Positions 16,251 through 24,732 of a DNA stretch of 64,000 nt are shown piece by piece. The stretch is from SG8-39 sp041558415 (lineage in GTDB: Bacteria > Pseudomonadota > Gammaproteobacteria > Burkholderiales > SG8-39). A model generated the notes under the pieces. The model ran no database searches and had not been told where the DNA came from. It saw nothing but the letters and a program-made list of their open reading frames with translations. The DNA is taken from contig JBFFEY010000010.1 of NCBI GenBank assembly GCA_041558415.1, forward strand, positions 1 to 64,000, in the 5' to 3' direction. A program made the position numbers and the translations under genes. How positions within the stretch are numbered: the stretch's first letter is position 1; the number at the start of each line of letters is the position of its first letter.

Positions 16251-16601
16251 ATGAACCGCAGCGGTGCGCGAGCGGAGGCGCTATGCGCGGAACGGCTGCG
16301 TCGCGCTGGGCTGCGCATCATTGCGCGGAACTGGCGCTGCCGGCTGGGCGAGATCGACATCGTCGCCGAAGAAGCGGGGGTGACCGTGTTCGCCGAGGTG
16401 CGGCTGCGTACAGCGGGCCGCTTCGGCGGCGCCGCGGAAAGCATCACGGCGGCGAAGCGCGCACGCCTTGTCGCGGCGGCGCAGCAGTATCTGGCCGGCC
16501 GCCGCGAGCGGCATTGCCGGTTCGACGTACTGCTGCTTGACGCCGCGGACTCGATGCGGACCGAGGATATCGAGTGGATCCGCAACGCCTTTGAGGCATG
16601 A
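16251..16601 (+). CDS. yraN: YraN/UPF0102 family nuclease-fold protein
   Basis: A 116-residue UPF0102 protein with a restriction-endonuclease-like fold. The family pattern is present: RNWRCRLGEIDIVAEE followed by VFAEVRLR, which supply the Asp/Glu and E-x-R residues of the putative active site (the usual E-V-K/R motif). The molecular role is not established. It is divergent from rsmI and begins the plus-strand yraN-diaA-dolP series. Confidence 0.88.
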   Translation: MNRSGARAEALCAERLRRAGLRIIARNWRCRLGEIDIVAEEAGVTVFAEVRLRTAGRFGGAAESITAAKRARLVAAAQQYLAGRRERHCRFDVLLLDAADSMRTEDIEWIRNAFEA

Positions 16602-16706
16602 GCCGGGGCACGTCGGTGTCTGACGCGCCCCGGTGACGCTCGTGGCGCAGCCTGCCGCTGGGTGCAGCCCCGCGCCAAGGCCGGCGTTCGCGTGGAGGCG
16701 GCAGTG

Positions 16707-16712
16707 TAGAAT
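16707..16712 (+). promoter_or_regulatory. -10 element placing the RNA start at the ATG of the SIS gene
   Basis: TAGAAT lies exactly 6 bases upstream of the ATG at 16719, so transcription would begin at or next to the start codon. No good -35 hexamer is seen at 16-18 bases. Confidence 0.45.
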
Positions 16713-16718
16713 TTCTGC

Positions 16719-17360
16719 ATGGCCTCAGTGCAGAAGGCGGGCTCGACGGATCAGTCTGAATCGGCCGCCGAGCTGGCGGCGCGCATCGGCACGCACTTTC
16801 GCGAAAGCGCCAATCTCAAGCTTTCCAGTGCGGAGCGGCTCGCCGCGCCGATCGCGCGGGCCGCATCGCTGATGGTCGAGAGCCTGCGCGCGGGCGGCAA
16901 GATCCTGGCCTGCGGCAATGGCGGCTCAGCGGCGGATGCCCAGCATTTCGCCGCCGAGCTGGTCAACCGGTTCGAGGTGGAGCGCCCGCCGCTTGCAGCG
17001 GTCGCCCTCACCACCGACAGTTCGGCGCTGACATCGATCGCAAACGACTATCGCTACGAGGACGTTTTCGCCAAACAGCTGCGCGCCCTCGGCCGCGCCG
17101 GCGACGTGCTGCTGGCGATCTCGACGAGCGGCAATTCGGCCAGCGTTCTGGAGGCGGTGGCGGTGGCGCAGGCGCTTGGCGTGCGGGTGGTGGCGCTGAC
17201 CGGCGGGCATGGGGGGCGGCTCGGGGAACGGATCGCCCAGGGCGATGTCCACGTCAATGTGCCGCACACGAGCACGGCGCGCGTGCAGGAAGTGCATCTG
17301 CTGGCGCTGCACTGCCTGTGCGATGCCATTGATCATCAAATGTTCGGAGCCAAATCATGA
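16719..17360 (+). CDS. SIS-domain protein, DiaA/GmhA type (phosphoheptose isomerase family)
   Basis: A 213-residue SIS-domain protein. The core CGNGGSAADAQHFAAEL, the helix LLAISTSGNSASVLEA and the end VQEVHLLALHCLCDAID match this family. Sequence around NRFEVERPPLAAVALTTD and CLCDAIDHQMF is closer to DiaA, the DnaA-associating protein, while the glutamate and histidine used by GmhA isomerases also appear. Gene order (rsmI/yraN/this/dolP) equals that of E. coli diaA. With rfaE2 two genes on, an isomerase role in ADP-heptose synthesis is also plausible. Confidence 0.82.
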   Translation: MASVQKAGSTDQSESAAELAARIGTHFRESANLKLSSAERLAAPIARAASLMVESLRAGGKILACGNGGSAADAQHFAAELVNRFEVERPPLAAVALTTDSSALTSIANDYRYEDVFAKQLRALGRAGDVLLAISTSGNSASVLEAVAVAQALGVRVVALTGGHGGRLGERIAQGDVHVNVPHTSTARVQEVHLLALHCLCDAIDHQMFGAKS

Positions 17361-17983
17361 GCACACGCAACTGCTGCACGGGGTCGACCCTGGGGGTGGT
17401 TTTCGCGGCCCTGATGTTCCTGCAGGGGTGCGCCGAAACCGTGATTGCAGTCGGGGCGGGTGCCGCCGTCATGTCGTACACCGACCGGCGCTCGACGGGC
17501 GCGCAGGTCGACGACGAGGGCATCGAGCTGCGCGTCGCCAACCGCATCGACGAGCGCTTCGGCGACAAGTTGCACATCAACGTCACGTCGTTCAACTACG
17601 TCGTGCTGCTGACCGGCGAGGTGCCGGATGCCGGCACCCGCGCAGAGGTCGAGAAGATCGCGCGCGGTGCAGCCGGGGTGCGCAGCGTGGCCAACGAGAC
17701 CCAGGTTGCCGGCGTGTCCTCGTTCGGGGCGCGCACCAACGATTCGTACATCACTTCCAAGGTCAAGGCCCGCTTCCTCGACGTCGGTCACTTCAATCCG
17801 AATCACGTCAAGGTGGTGACGGAGGCGAGCGTGGTCTACCTGATGGGCATCGTGAGCGAGGCCGAGGCCAAGGAGGCGGTCGAAATCGCGCGCACCACCG
17901 GTGGGGTGCTCAAGGTCGTGAAGATCTTCGAGTACTGCACGCCGGGCCAGGCGCCCTGCAAGGCGCCGGAAAAGGCCTCCTGA
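17357..17983 (+). CDS. dolP: BON-domain outer-membrane lipoprotein DolP
   Basis: A 208-residue lipoprotein with a signal peptide and lipobox LQGC (C25), then two BON domains (about residues 53-120 and 130-195). DolP (formerly YraP) sits on the inner leaflet of the outer membrane and supports BAM function and envelope integrity. The ATG overlaps the stop of the SIS gene. A short Cys-containing tail (EYCTPGQAPCKAP) is unusual for a plain BON protein. Confidence 0.9.
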   Translation: MSTRNCCTGSTLGVVFAALMFLQGCAETVIAVGAGAAVMSYTDRRSTGAQVDDEGIELRVANRIDERFGDKLHINVTSFNYVVLLTGEVPDAGTRAEVEKIARGAAGVRSVANETQVAGVSSFGARTNDSYITSKVKARFLDVGHFNPNHVKVVTEASVVYLMGIVSEAEAKEAVEIARTTGGVLKVVKIFEYCTPGQAPCKAPEKAS

Positions 17984-18002
17984 ACAGACGCTGGCGGCGG
18001 TC

Positions 18003-18500
18003 GTGGCCCAGCAGGGTGCACCGGCCTTCGAGCGCAAGATCCGCGCGCCGCAGGACCTGGCACAGTGGATTGCCACCTTGGCGCGGCCGCTGGTCTTCAC
18101 CAACGGGGTGTTCGACCTTCTGCACCGCGGCCACGTCACCTACCTGGCGCGCGCGCGGGCGCGCGGCGCCGCGCTGCTCGTGGCACTGAACAGTGATGCG
18201 TCGGTTCGACAGCTGGCGAAGGCTGCGGACCGCCCGATCAACCGGCTCGACGACCGTCTGGCGCTGGTCGCGTCGCTCGAATCGGTCAATGCGGTGACGT
18301 GGTTCGATGCGGACACGCCGGCGGCGCTGATCGAGGCCTGCCGGCCCGAGGTGCTGGTCAAGGGGGGGGACTGGCCCGTCGAGCACATTGTCGGTGCCGC
18401 CGGCGTGCTGGCGCGCGGTGGCGAGGTCGTGTCGATCCCCTTCGAGCATCAGCGCTCGACGACCGAATTGCTGGCGAGGATCCGCGGTACCTCGGTCTGA
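18003..18500 (+). CDS. rfaE2: D-glycero-beta-D-manno-heptose 1-phosphate adenylyltransferase
   Basis: A 165-residue nucleotidyltransferase that makes ADP-heptose for the LPS inner core. The motif TNGVFDLLHRGHVTYL (HxGH type) near residues 33-48 and a late VKGGDW motif are diagnostic. It represents the adenylyltransferase half only; the kinase half (rfaE1) is not in the window. The start is GTG 18003, 20 bases after dolP. Confidence 0.92.
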   Translation: MAQQGAPAFERKIRAPQDLAQWIATLARPLVFTNGVFDLLHRGHVTYLARARARGAALLVALNSDASVRQLAKAADRPINRLDDRLALVASLESVNAVTWFDADTPAALIEACRPEVLVKGGDWPVEHIVGAAGVLARGGEVVSIPFEHQRSTTELLARIRGTSV

Positions 18501-18527
18501 GGCGCGCGCGGGACCATTGCGCTGCGG

Positions 18528-19079
18528 ATGGGCTGCCGCGAGAATAGCGGCGTGCGCCTGCGGCAGATCAACATCGACTACGACGCCGAACACGACCGGC
18601 TACTGATGCGCATCGGCACCAGCGACGGCGCGGAGTTGCGGCTGTGGCTGACGCGCCGCTACGTCAAGCTGCTGTGGCCGCTGCTGGTGAAGCTGGCCGA
18701 AGACGCAAGCCCGCGTATCCGCACGCAGGCCAATCCTGAGGCGCGCAAGGCGCTGCTTGGGCTCGAGCACGAGCAGGCGCTGTCGCGCGCCGACTTTTCG
18801 CGTCCCTACGAGAACGTGACGCCGACGACGCCGCTCGGCGAGGCGCCGCTGCTGTTGGCGCGCATCCAGACCGGCCATGACCGCAAGGGCCAGCCGATCG
18901 TTGCACTGCATCCTTCCGACGGACAGGGCGTCACACTCAACCTGGATGCCGTCCTGCTGCATTCGCTATGTCGCCTGCTGCAGGCGGCGGCACAAAAGAG
19001 CGACTGGGACGTCGAGCTGCGGCTGCCCGGAGCCGAGAACCGGGCGACAACGGAACGCGCCCAGCGGACCATCAACTGA
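18528..19079 (+). CDS. Conserved hypothetical protein
   Basis: A 183-residue protein I cannot name. It begins ...LRQINIDYDAEHDRLLMRI, followed by a motif-rich stretch LRLWLTRRYVKLLWPLLVKL and an Ala/Leu-rich second half ending in EARLPGAEN-like sequence. It appears soluble, with no signal peptide. Either ATG 18528 or GTG 18552 may be the start; the latter begins right at the conserved-looking part. It sits between rfaE2 and the rhlE promoter. Confidence 0.7.
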   Translation: MGCRENSGVRLRQINIDYDAEHDRLLMRIGTSDGAELRLWLTRRYVKLLWPLLVKLAEDASPRIRTQANPEARKALLGLEHEQALSRADFSRPYENVTPTTPLGEAPLLLARIQTGHDRKGQPIVALHPSDGQGVTLNLDAVLLHSLCRLLQAAAQKSDWDVELRLPGAENRATTERAQRTIN

Positions 19080-19100
19080 GCGGCCGGCGCAGCGGGCGCG

Positions 19101-19106
19101 TATAAT
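19101..19106 (+). promoter_or_regulatory. -10 element of the rhlE-type helicase gene
   Basis: A perfect TATAAT about 40 bases before the inferred translation start, in the gap after the hypothetical gene's stop (19079). No good -35 hexamer is present at 16-18 bases. Confidence 0.5.
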
Positions 19107-19147
19107 CCTCTGTTTCCGCATCGCGGAAGCCAACGGAGCAGTACGTC

Positions 19148-20557
19148 ATCGATTCCGGATTTGAACAGCTCGGCCTGATCGAGCCCCTGCTGCGGGCGGT
19201 CACCGAGCTTGGCTACCAGACGCCGACGCCGGTGCAGGCGCAGGCGATTCCCCTCGTTTTGCAAGGTCGAGACCTGATGGCAGGCGCGCAGACGGGCACG
19301 GGCAAGACCGCCGCGTTCGCTTTGCCGATCCTGCAGCAGATCGCGCCGCTCACCAATACCAGTGCGTCGCCGGCGCGCCACCCGGTGCGGGCCCTCGTGC
19401 TGGCGCCGACGCGCGAACTCGCCATCCAGGTCGAGGCGAGCTTCCGCGAGTACGCGCAGCATCTGCCCTTGCGCACCACGGTCGTCTACGGCGGCGTGGA
19501 CATGAATGCGCAAATCGCCGAGTTGCGCCGCGGTGTCGAGGTGCTGGTCGCGACGCCGGGGCGGCTGCTCGATCACGTGCAGAACCGCACGGTGACCTTC
19601 GGCCAGGTCTCCGTGCTGACGCTGGACGAGGCGGACCGCATGCTCGACATGGGTTTTCTGCCGGACATCCGCCGCATCATCGCGCTGCTGCCCGGGCGGC
19701 GCCAGAATCTGCTGTTTTCCGCAACGTTTCCCGAAGAGATCCGCAAGCTGGCCTCAAGCCTGCTGCACGATCCGGCGGAGATCCAGATTGCCGCGCGCAA
19801 TGCCGTGGCGGATTTGGTGACACACGTTGTTTACCCGGTCGCGCGGGAAAAGAAACGCGAGCTGTTGTGCCACCTGATCCGCACGCGCAATCTGACGCAG
19901 GTGCTGGTCTTTAGCGGAACACGCATCGGTGCGAACCGGCTCGCGCACCAGCTGCGCCGCGAGCACATTCATGCCGACGCGATTCATGGCGACAAATCCC
20001 AGGCGGAGAGGCTCGAGGCACTCGAGGGATTCAAGTCCGGCCGCACTGCCGTGCTGGTGGCGACCGACGTCGCCTCGCGCGGCCTGGACATCGAGGGCCT
20101 GCCGCAGGTGATCAACTTCGATATCCCGCACTCGCCAGAGGACTACGTGCACCGCATCGGCAGGACAGGCCGCGCCGGTACGGCGGGAGAAGCGATTTCG
20201 CTGGTGGCGCCGGAAGACCGCGACGCCCTCGCCGCCATCGAGAAGCTGATCGGACGTTCGATCGAGCGGGTGCTCGTGCCTGGTTTCGAGCCGAACGCGG
20301 GCGCGATGGCGGCCGTCATGGGCCGTTCCGGGCGGGGCGAGTCGCGCGGTCGCGGGGAGGCCCGCGGGCGCGGTGCGGGTCGCCGTGCGGGCGGCGTGGC
20401 GCGTGCCGTCGAGGCGGCGGACCCGATCTTCTCGAAGCCCTACGAGCCGGGCGCCGCAACGCCCGCCGAGCTGCCCCGCAGCGCGCCGGCTGCGCCCGAA
20501 CGGCGCCCGAAGCAGGTCGCCGTGTTACTCGGCGGCGCGCGCCCGTCCAAGGGCTGA
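19148..20557 (+). CDS. rhlE: DEAD-box RNA helicase, RhlE type, non-canonical start
   Basis: A DEAD-box helicase of about 469 residues. Motifs in order: Q motif (F-x-x-LGL ... GYQTPTPVQAQAIP), Walker A AQTGTGKT, PTREL, DEAD (LDEADRML), SAT (FSATF) and HRIGRTGR, then a Gly/Arg-rich tail (GRGESRGRGEARGRG). The first canonical start is GTG 19232, which would cut away the Q motif. Upstream, in frame as far as the TAA at 19103, there is no ATG/GTG/TTG; only GTC (19145) and ATC (19148) follow GGAG (19135-19138). I place the start at ATC 19148. Confidence 0.88.
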   Translation: MDSGFEQLGLIEPLLRAVTELGYQTPTPVQAQAIPLVLQGRDLMAGAQTGTGKTAAFALPILQQIAPLTNTSASPARHPVRALVLAPTRELAIQVEASFREYAQHLPLRTTVVYGGVDMNAQIAELRRGVEVLVATPGRLLDHVQNRTVTFGQVSVLTLDEADRMLDMGFLPDIRRIIALLPGRRQNLLFSATFPEEIRKLASSLLHDPAEIQIAARNAVADLVTHVVYPVAREKKRELLCHLIRTRNLTQVLVFSGTRIGANRLAHQLRREHIHADAIHGDKSQAERLEALEGFKSGRTAVLVATDVASRGLDIEGLPQVINFDIPHSPEDYVHRIGRTGRAGTAGEAISLVAPEDRDALAAIEKLIGRSIERVLVPGFEPNAGAMAAVMGRSGRGESRGRGEARGRGAGRRAGGVARAVEAADPIFSKPYEPGAATPAELPRSAPAAPERRPKQVAVLLGGARPSKG

Positions 20558-20591
20558 GCGCCGACGGGATGCCGCGGGGCGCGGCGCCCGA

Positions 20592-21365
20592 TCAGACGGA
20601 GCGGGCGCCGTCGACCTCGATGCAAACCCCGGAGACGAAGCTCGCGTCGTCCGAAGCCAGGTAGAGACATGCGTTGGCGACGTCGAGGGGCGTCGAAAAC
20701 CGGCCCATCGGGATTGTCGCGAGAAAGCGCTTGCGCGCCTCGTCGCTCACCGCACCGCCCGCAAATTCCGCCGACAGCGCCGTGTCCGGGCTGAACACGG
20801 GATTCACGCAGTTCACGCGGATGTTGTCGGCACCGAACTCGCCGGCCATCGACTTGGACATGAGGATGACCGCGCCCTTGGAACTGTTGTAGACGGTCAG
20901 CCCGGGGCGCGGACGGATGCCCGCGGTCGAGGCGATGTTGATGATGCAGCCGCCGCCCTGCTTGCGCATCACCGGGACCGCGTGAATCGCCGAGAGGTAC
21001 ACGCTTTTCACGTTCACCGCATACACCCGGTCGAACTCGGCCTCGGTGACCTCCAGGTAGGGTTTGTTGCGATGTGTCCAGCCCGCGTTGTTGACGACGA
21101 TGTCGAGCCGGCCGAACGCCGACTGCGCGGCGCCGATCAGGCTCGCCCAGTCCTTGGAACGTGTCACGTCCTCCTTGACGAACACCGCCTTGCCTCCGGC
21201 GCTCGAGATTTCGCCTGCCACGCGCTGGCCGCCGGCGGCATTGATGTCGTTGACCACGACCCCGGCGCCTTCCTGCGCGAATCGCTTGGCGATGCCTTCG
21301 CCGAAGCCGGAGCCGGCGCCCGTCACGATTGCGATTTTTCCGCTCAGTCTCATCGTCTGATCCAT
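20592..21365 (-). CDS. Short-chain dehydrogenase/reductase
   Basis: A 257-residue classical SDR, NAD(P)-dependent. The cofactor motif TGAGSGFG (about 15-22), NNAG (92-95) and catalytic S146, Y159, K163 (VYNSSKGA) are intact. It resembles FabG-like or glucose/alcohol dehydrogenase SDRs, but the substrate cannot be read from sequence. The start is ATG 21365, with a second ATG four codons later. It is convergent with rhlE and lies 89 bases downstream of the FemAB-like gene on the same strand. Confidence 0.85.
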   Translation of the reverse strand: MDQTMRLSGKIAIVTGAGSGFGEGIAKRFAQEGAGVVVNDINAAGGQRVAGEISSAGGKAVFVKEDVTRSKDWASLIGAAQSAFGRLDIVVNNAGWTHRNKPYLEVTEAEFDRVYAVNVKSVYLSAIHAVPVMRKQGGGCIINIASTAGIRPRPGLTVYNSSKGAVILMSKSMAGEFGADNIRVNCVNPVFSPDTALSAEFAGGAVSDEARKRFLATIPMGRFSTPLDVANACLYLASDDASFVSGVCIEVDGARSV

Positions 21366-21454
21366 TCCATGCTGTACGGGTTATCCAAAACTAATGTTAA
21401 TCGCGCGGGGGCCGGAGCGTCTTGATCTTGGTGAAACTCACTGAGCCGTCCGCT

Positions 21455-22591
21455 TCAGGCGGCCTTGAAAGGCGAGTGCTCGGCGAGTTCGGTCACGTAA
21501 TGGGCGATGCCGTGACGCTCCCTCGCAAGGTAGTCCTCGATGGCCCGCGCAAAGGCCGGGTGTGCCAGCCAGTGCGCCGACAGGGTTTCAACCGGCATCA
21601 GGCCGCGAAACAGCTTGTGCTCGCCCTGGGCGCCGCCCTCGAAGCTGCGCAGGCCCTCGGTGATCGCGTATTCGATGGGCTGGTAGTAGCAGCACTCGAA
21701 ATGCAGCAGCGGGATGTATTCCACCGCGCCCCAGTAGCGGCCGAACAGCGTATCGCCGCCGCGTACCAGCAGCGACGCGGCGACCGGCGCGCCGGCGCGC
21801 TCGGCAAGCAGCAGCACCGCGTGCTCGCCGAGCGTCGCGCCGAACTGCCGAAAGAACGACAGGTTGAGATAGGGGCGCGAGCCGTGCGCGGCGTAGGTCG
21901 TGCGGTAGCAGCGATGAAAGAATTCCCAATGCGCGGGCTCGATTTCGTTGCCGCGCAGCCAGCGGAACGTGACGCCGGCCTCGCGCACGCGACGACGCTC
22001 CTGCCGGATGTTCTTGCGCCGGCGGTGCGACATGCGGGCAAGAAAGCCTTCGAAATCCGCGTCGCCGGCGCTCTCCCAGTGGAACTGAACGGTCCGCCGC
22101 AGCATCATGCCCTGCGCCTGCATGCGCACGCCTTCCGGCTCGGTGGGGAACAGGATGTGCAGCGACGAGGTCTGCTTCGCGAGCTCGAGTGCCGCGGTGA
22201 GCAGCGCCTCGCGCACGTCGTCGGCGCGCGCGAGCAGCCGCGGGCCGGTGACCGGCGTGAACGGAACCGCGCACAGCAGTTTGGGGTAGTACGCGATGCC
22301 ATGACGTGCGTAGGCGTCGGCCCAGGCCCAGTCGAACACGTACTCGCCATAGGAATGCGATTTGACGAACAGCGGCATGGCGCCGACCAGCGCGCCCGCC
22401 CGTCGCAGGAGCAGAAACTGCGGCTGCCAGCCCGTACGCGCGCTCGCGCAGCCCGATTCGATCAAGGCATCCAGGAAGGCGTGCTTGAGAAACGGGTGCC
22501 GCGCCTGCGCCGCGGCATCGTCGCCGAGCAGCGCGTCCCATTCCACGGCATCGACACCGCGCAGCGATTCGACAATGCCAAGACTTTCCAT
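21455..22591 (-). CDS. FemAB-like / GNAT-fold acyltransferase (DUF482 type)
   Basis: A 378-residue protein of the PF04339-like GNAT/FemAB group, often annotated as a peptidoglycan-biosynthesis-related or GNAT N-acyltransferase. Characteristic segments are HPFLKHAFLDALIESG, MPLFVKSHSYGEYVFDWAWADAY and a late FGRYWGAVEYIPLLHFECCYYQPIEYAI. The longer open frame to 22816 runs across the promoter region; ATG 22591 follows the TATAAT at 22631-22636. The function in vivo is not established. Confidence 0.82.
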   Translation of the reverse strand: MESLGIVESLRGVDAVEWDALLGDDAAAQARHPFLKHAFLDALIESGCASARTGWQPQFLLLRRAGALVGAMPLFVKSHSYGEYVFDWAWADAYARHGIAYYPKLLCAVPFTPVTGPRLLARADDVREALLTAALELAKQTSSLHILFPTEPEGVRMQAQGMMLRRTVQFHWESAGDADFEGFLARMSHRRRKNIRQERRRVREAGVTFRWLRGNEIEPAHWEFFHRCYRTTYAAHGSRPYLNLSFFRQFGATLGEHAVLLLAERAGAPVAASLLVRGGDTLFGRYWGAVEYIPLLHFECCYYQPIEYAITEGLRSFEGGAQGEHKLFRGLMPVETLSAHWLAHPAFARAIEDYLARERHGIAHYVTELAEHSPFKAA

Positions 22592-22630
22592 CGTCGCAGG
22601 GTTTTCGCGTCGCCTGGGAGAGAGGGGCCG

Positions 22631-22636
22631 ATTATA
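22631..22636 (-). promoter_or_regulatory. -10 element of the FemAB-like gene
   Basis: TATAAT on the minus strand, 39 bases before ATG 22591, in the divergent region shared with glnB. Confidence 0.5.
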
Positions 22637-22637
22637 G

Positions 22638-23054
<417 letters not shown>

Positions 23055-23099
23055 GCGCGGGCGATTGAACGTCCGGCGGTGTGCGCCGGCGCCAGGCGC

Positions 23100-23651
23100 C
23101 TAGGGGCGTTTGCGCAAAAGGACCAGCATCGCACCGCTGCCGCCGTGCGCCGCGGGGGCTTGGCAGAACGCGAGCACATCGTCGCGGCGCGGCAGGAGCT
23201 TATGCAGATAATGCTTCAGGACCGGCTCACGATTGCGCGAGCCAAGCCCTTTGCCGTGGATGATGCGCACGCAGCGCATGCGCCGCGCGCTGCAGGTGCG
23301 CAGAAACAAGCGAAGATGCTCCGCGGCCTGGGCGCGGTTCATGCCGTGCAGATCGAGGTCGCTCTGAATCACCCAGTGGCCGCGACGCAGCTTGCGCAGC
23401 ACATCGCGCGACAGGCCGTGGCGCAGGAAACTGAGTTCCTCGCCCGAGTCCAGCAGATGGTCGAGCGAAACCGGTCCGCACAGCGATTCGCCGAGAACCG
23501 CGCGCTCGTCCCGCCGGCGCTGCTGCGCATCGGGAGCGGGCGGCGCGCGGCGTAGCGCGACGCGGCGCCGCGCGCGCGGCGCGATCGGGCGGACGTCCAC
23601 CATCGCCCTGCGGAAGTCGTCGTCGGGCGAGGAATCACGGCTATCCGTCAT
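23100..23651 (-). CDS. Smr-domain protein (MutS2 C-terminal-like)
   Basis: A 183-residue protein with a C-terminal Smr domain (about residues 95-180), the putative nicking-endonuclease module also found in MutS2. The hallmark D-L-H-G motif (DLDLHGMNRAQA) and IIHGKGLGS are clear. The Arg-rich N-terminal half may bind nucleic acid. Start ATG 23651; a GTG at 23672 abutting the trxB stop is the alternative. It is probably co-transcribed with trxB and is convergent with glnB. Confidence 0.88.
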   Translation of the reverse strand: MTDSRDSSPDDDFRRAMVDVRPIAPRARRRVALRRAPPAPDAQQRRRDERAVLGESLCGPVSLDHLLDSGEELSFLRHGLSRDVLRKLRRGHWVIQSDLDLHGMNRAQAAEHLRLFLRTCSARRMRCVRIIHGKGLGSRNREPVLKHYLHKLLPRRDDVLAFCQAPAAHGGSGAMLVLLRKRP

Positions 23652-23672
23652 GTGCGGCGCGGCCTCGGGCAC

Positions 23673-24676
<1,004 letters not shown>

Positions 24677-24732
24677 CGGGCCTGCTCGTCCCGAATTCTC
24701 AAAGCGAGTTCTTAAAGTTCTTTCGTAACATC

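Noticed and set aside
16603..16633. CCGGGGC/GCCCCGG inverted repeat after yraN considered as a terminator
   Set aside because: There is no T-rich tract after the stem and the loop is 17 bases, so the support is too weak.
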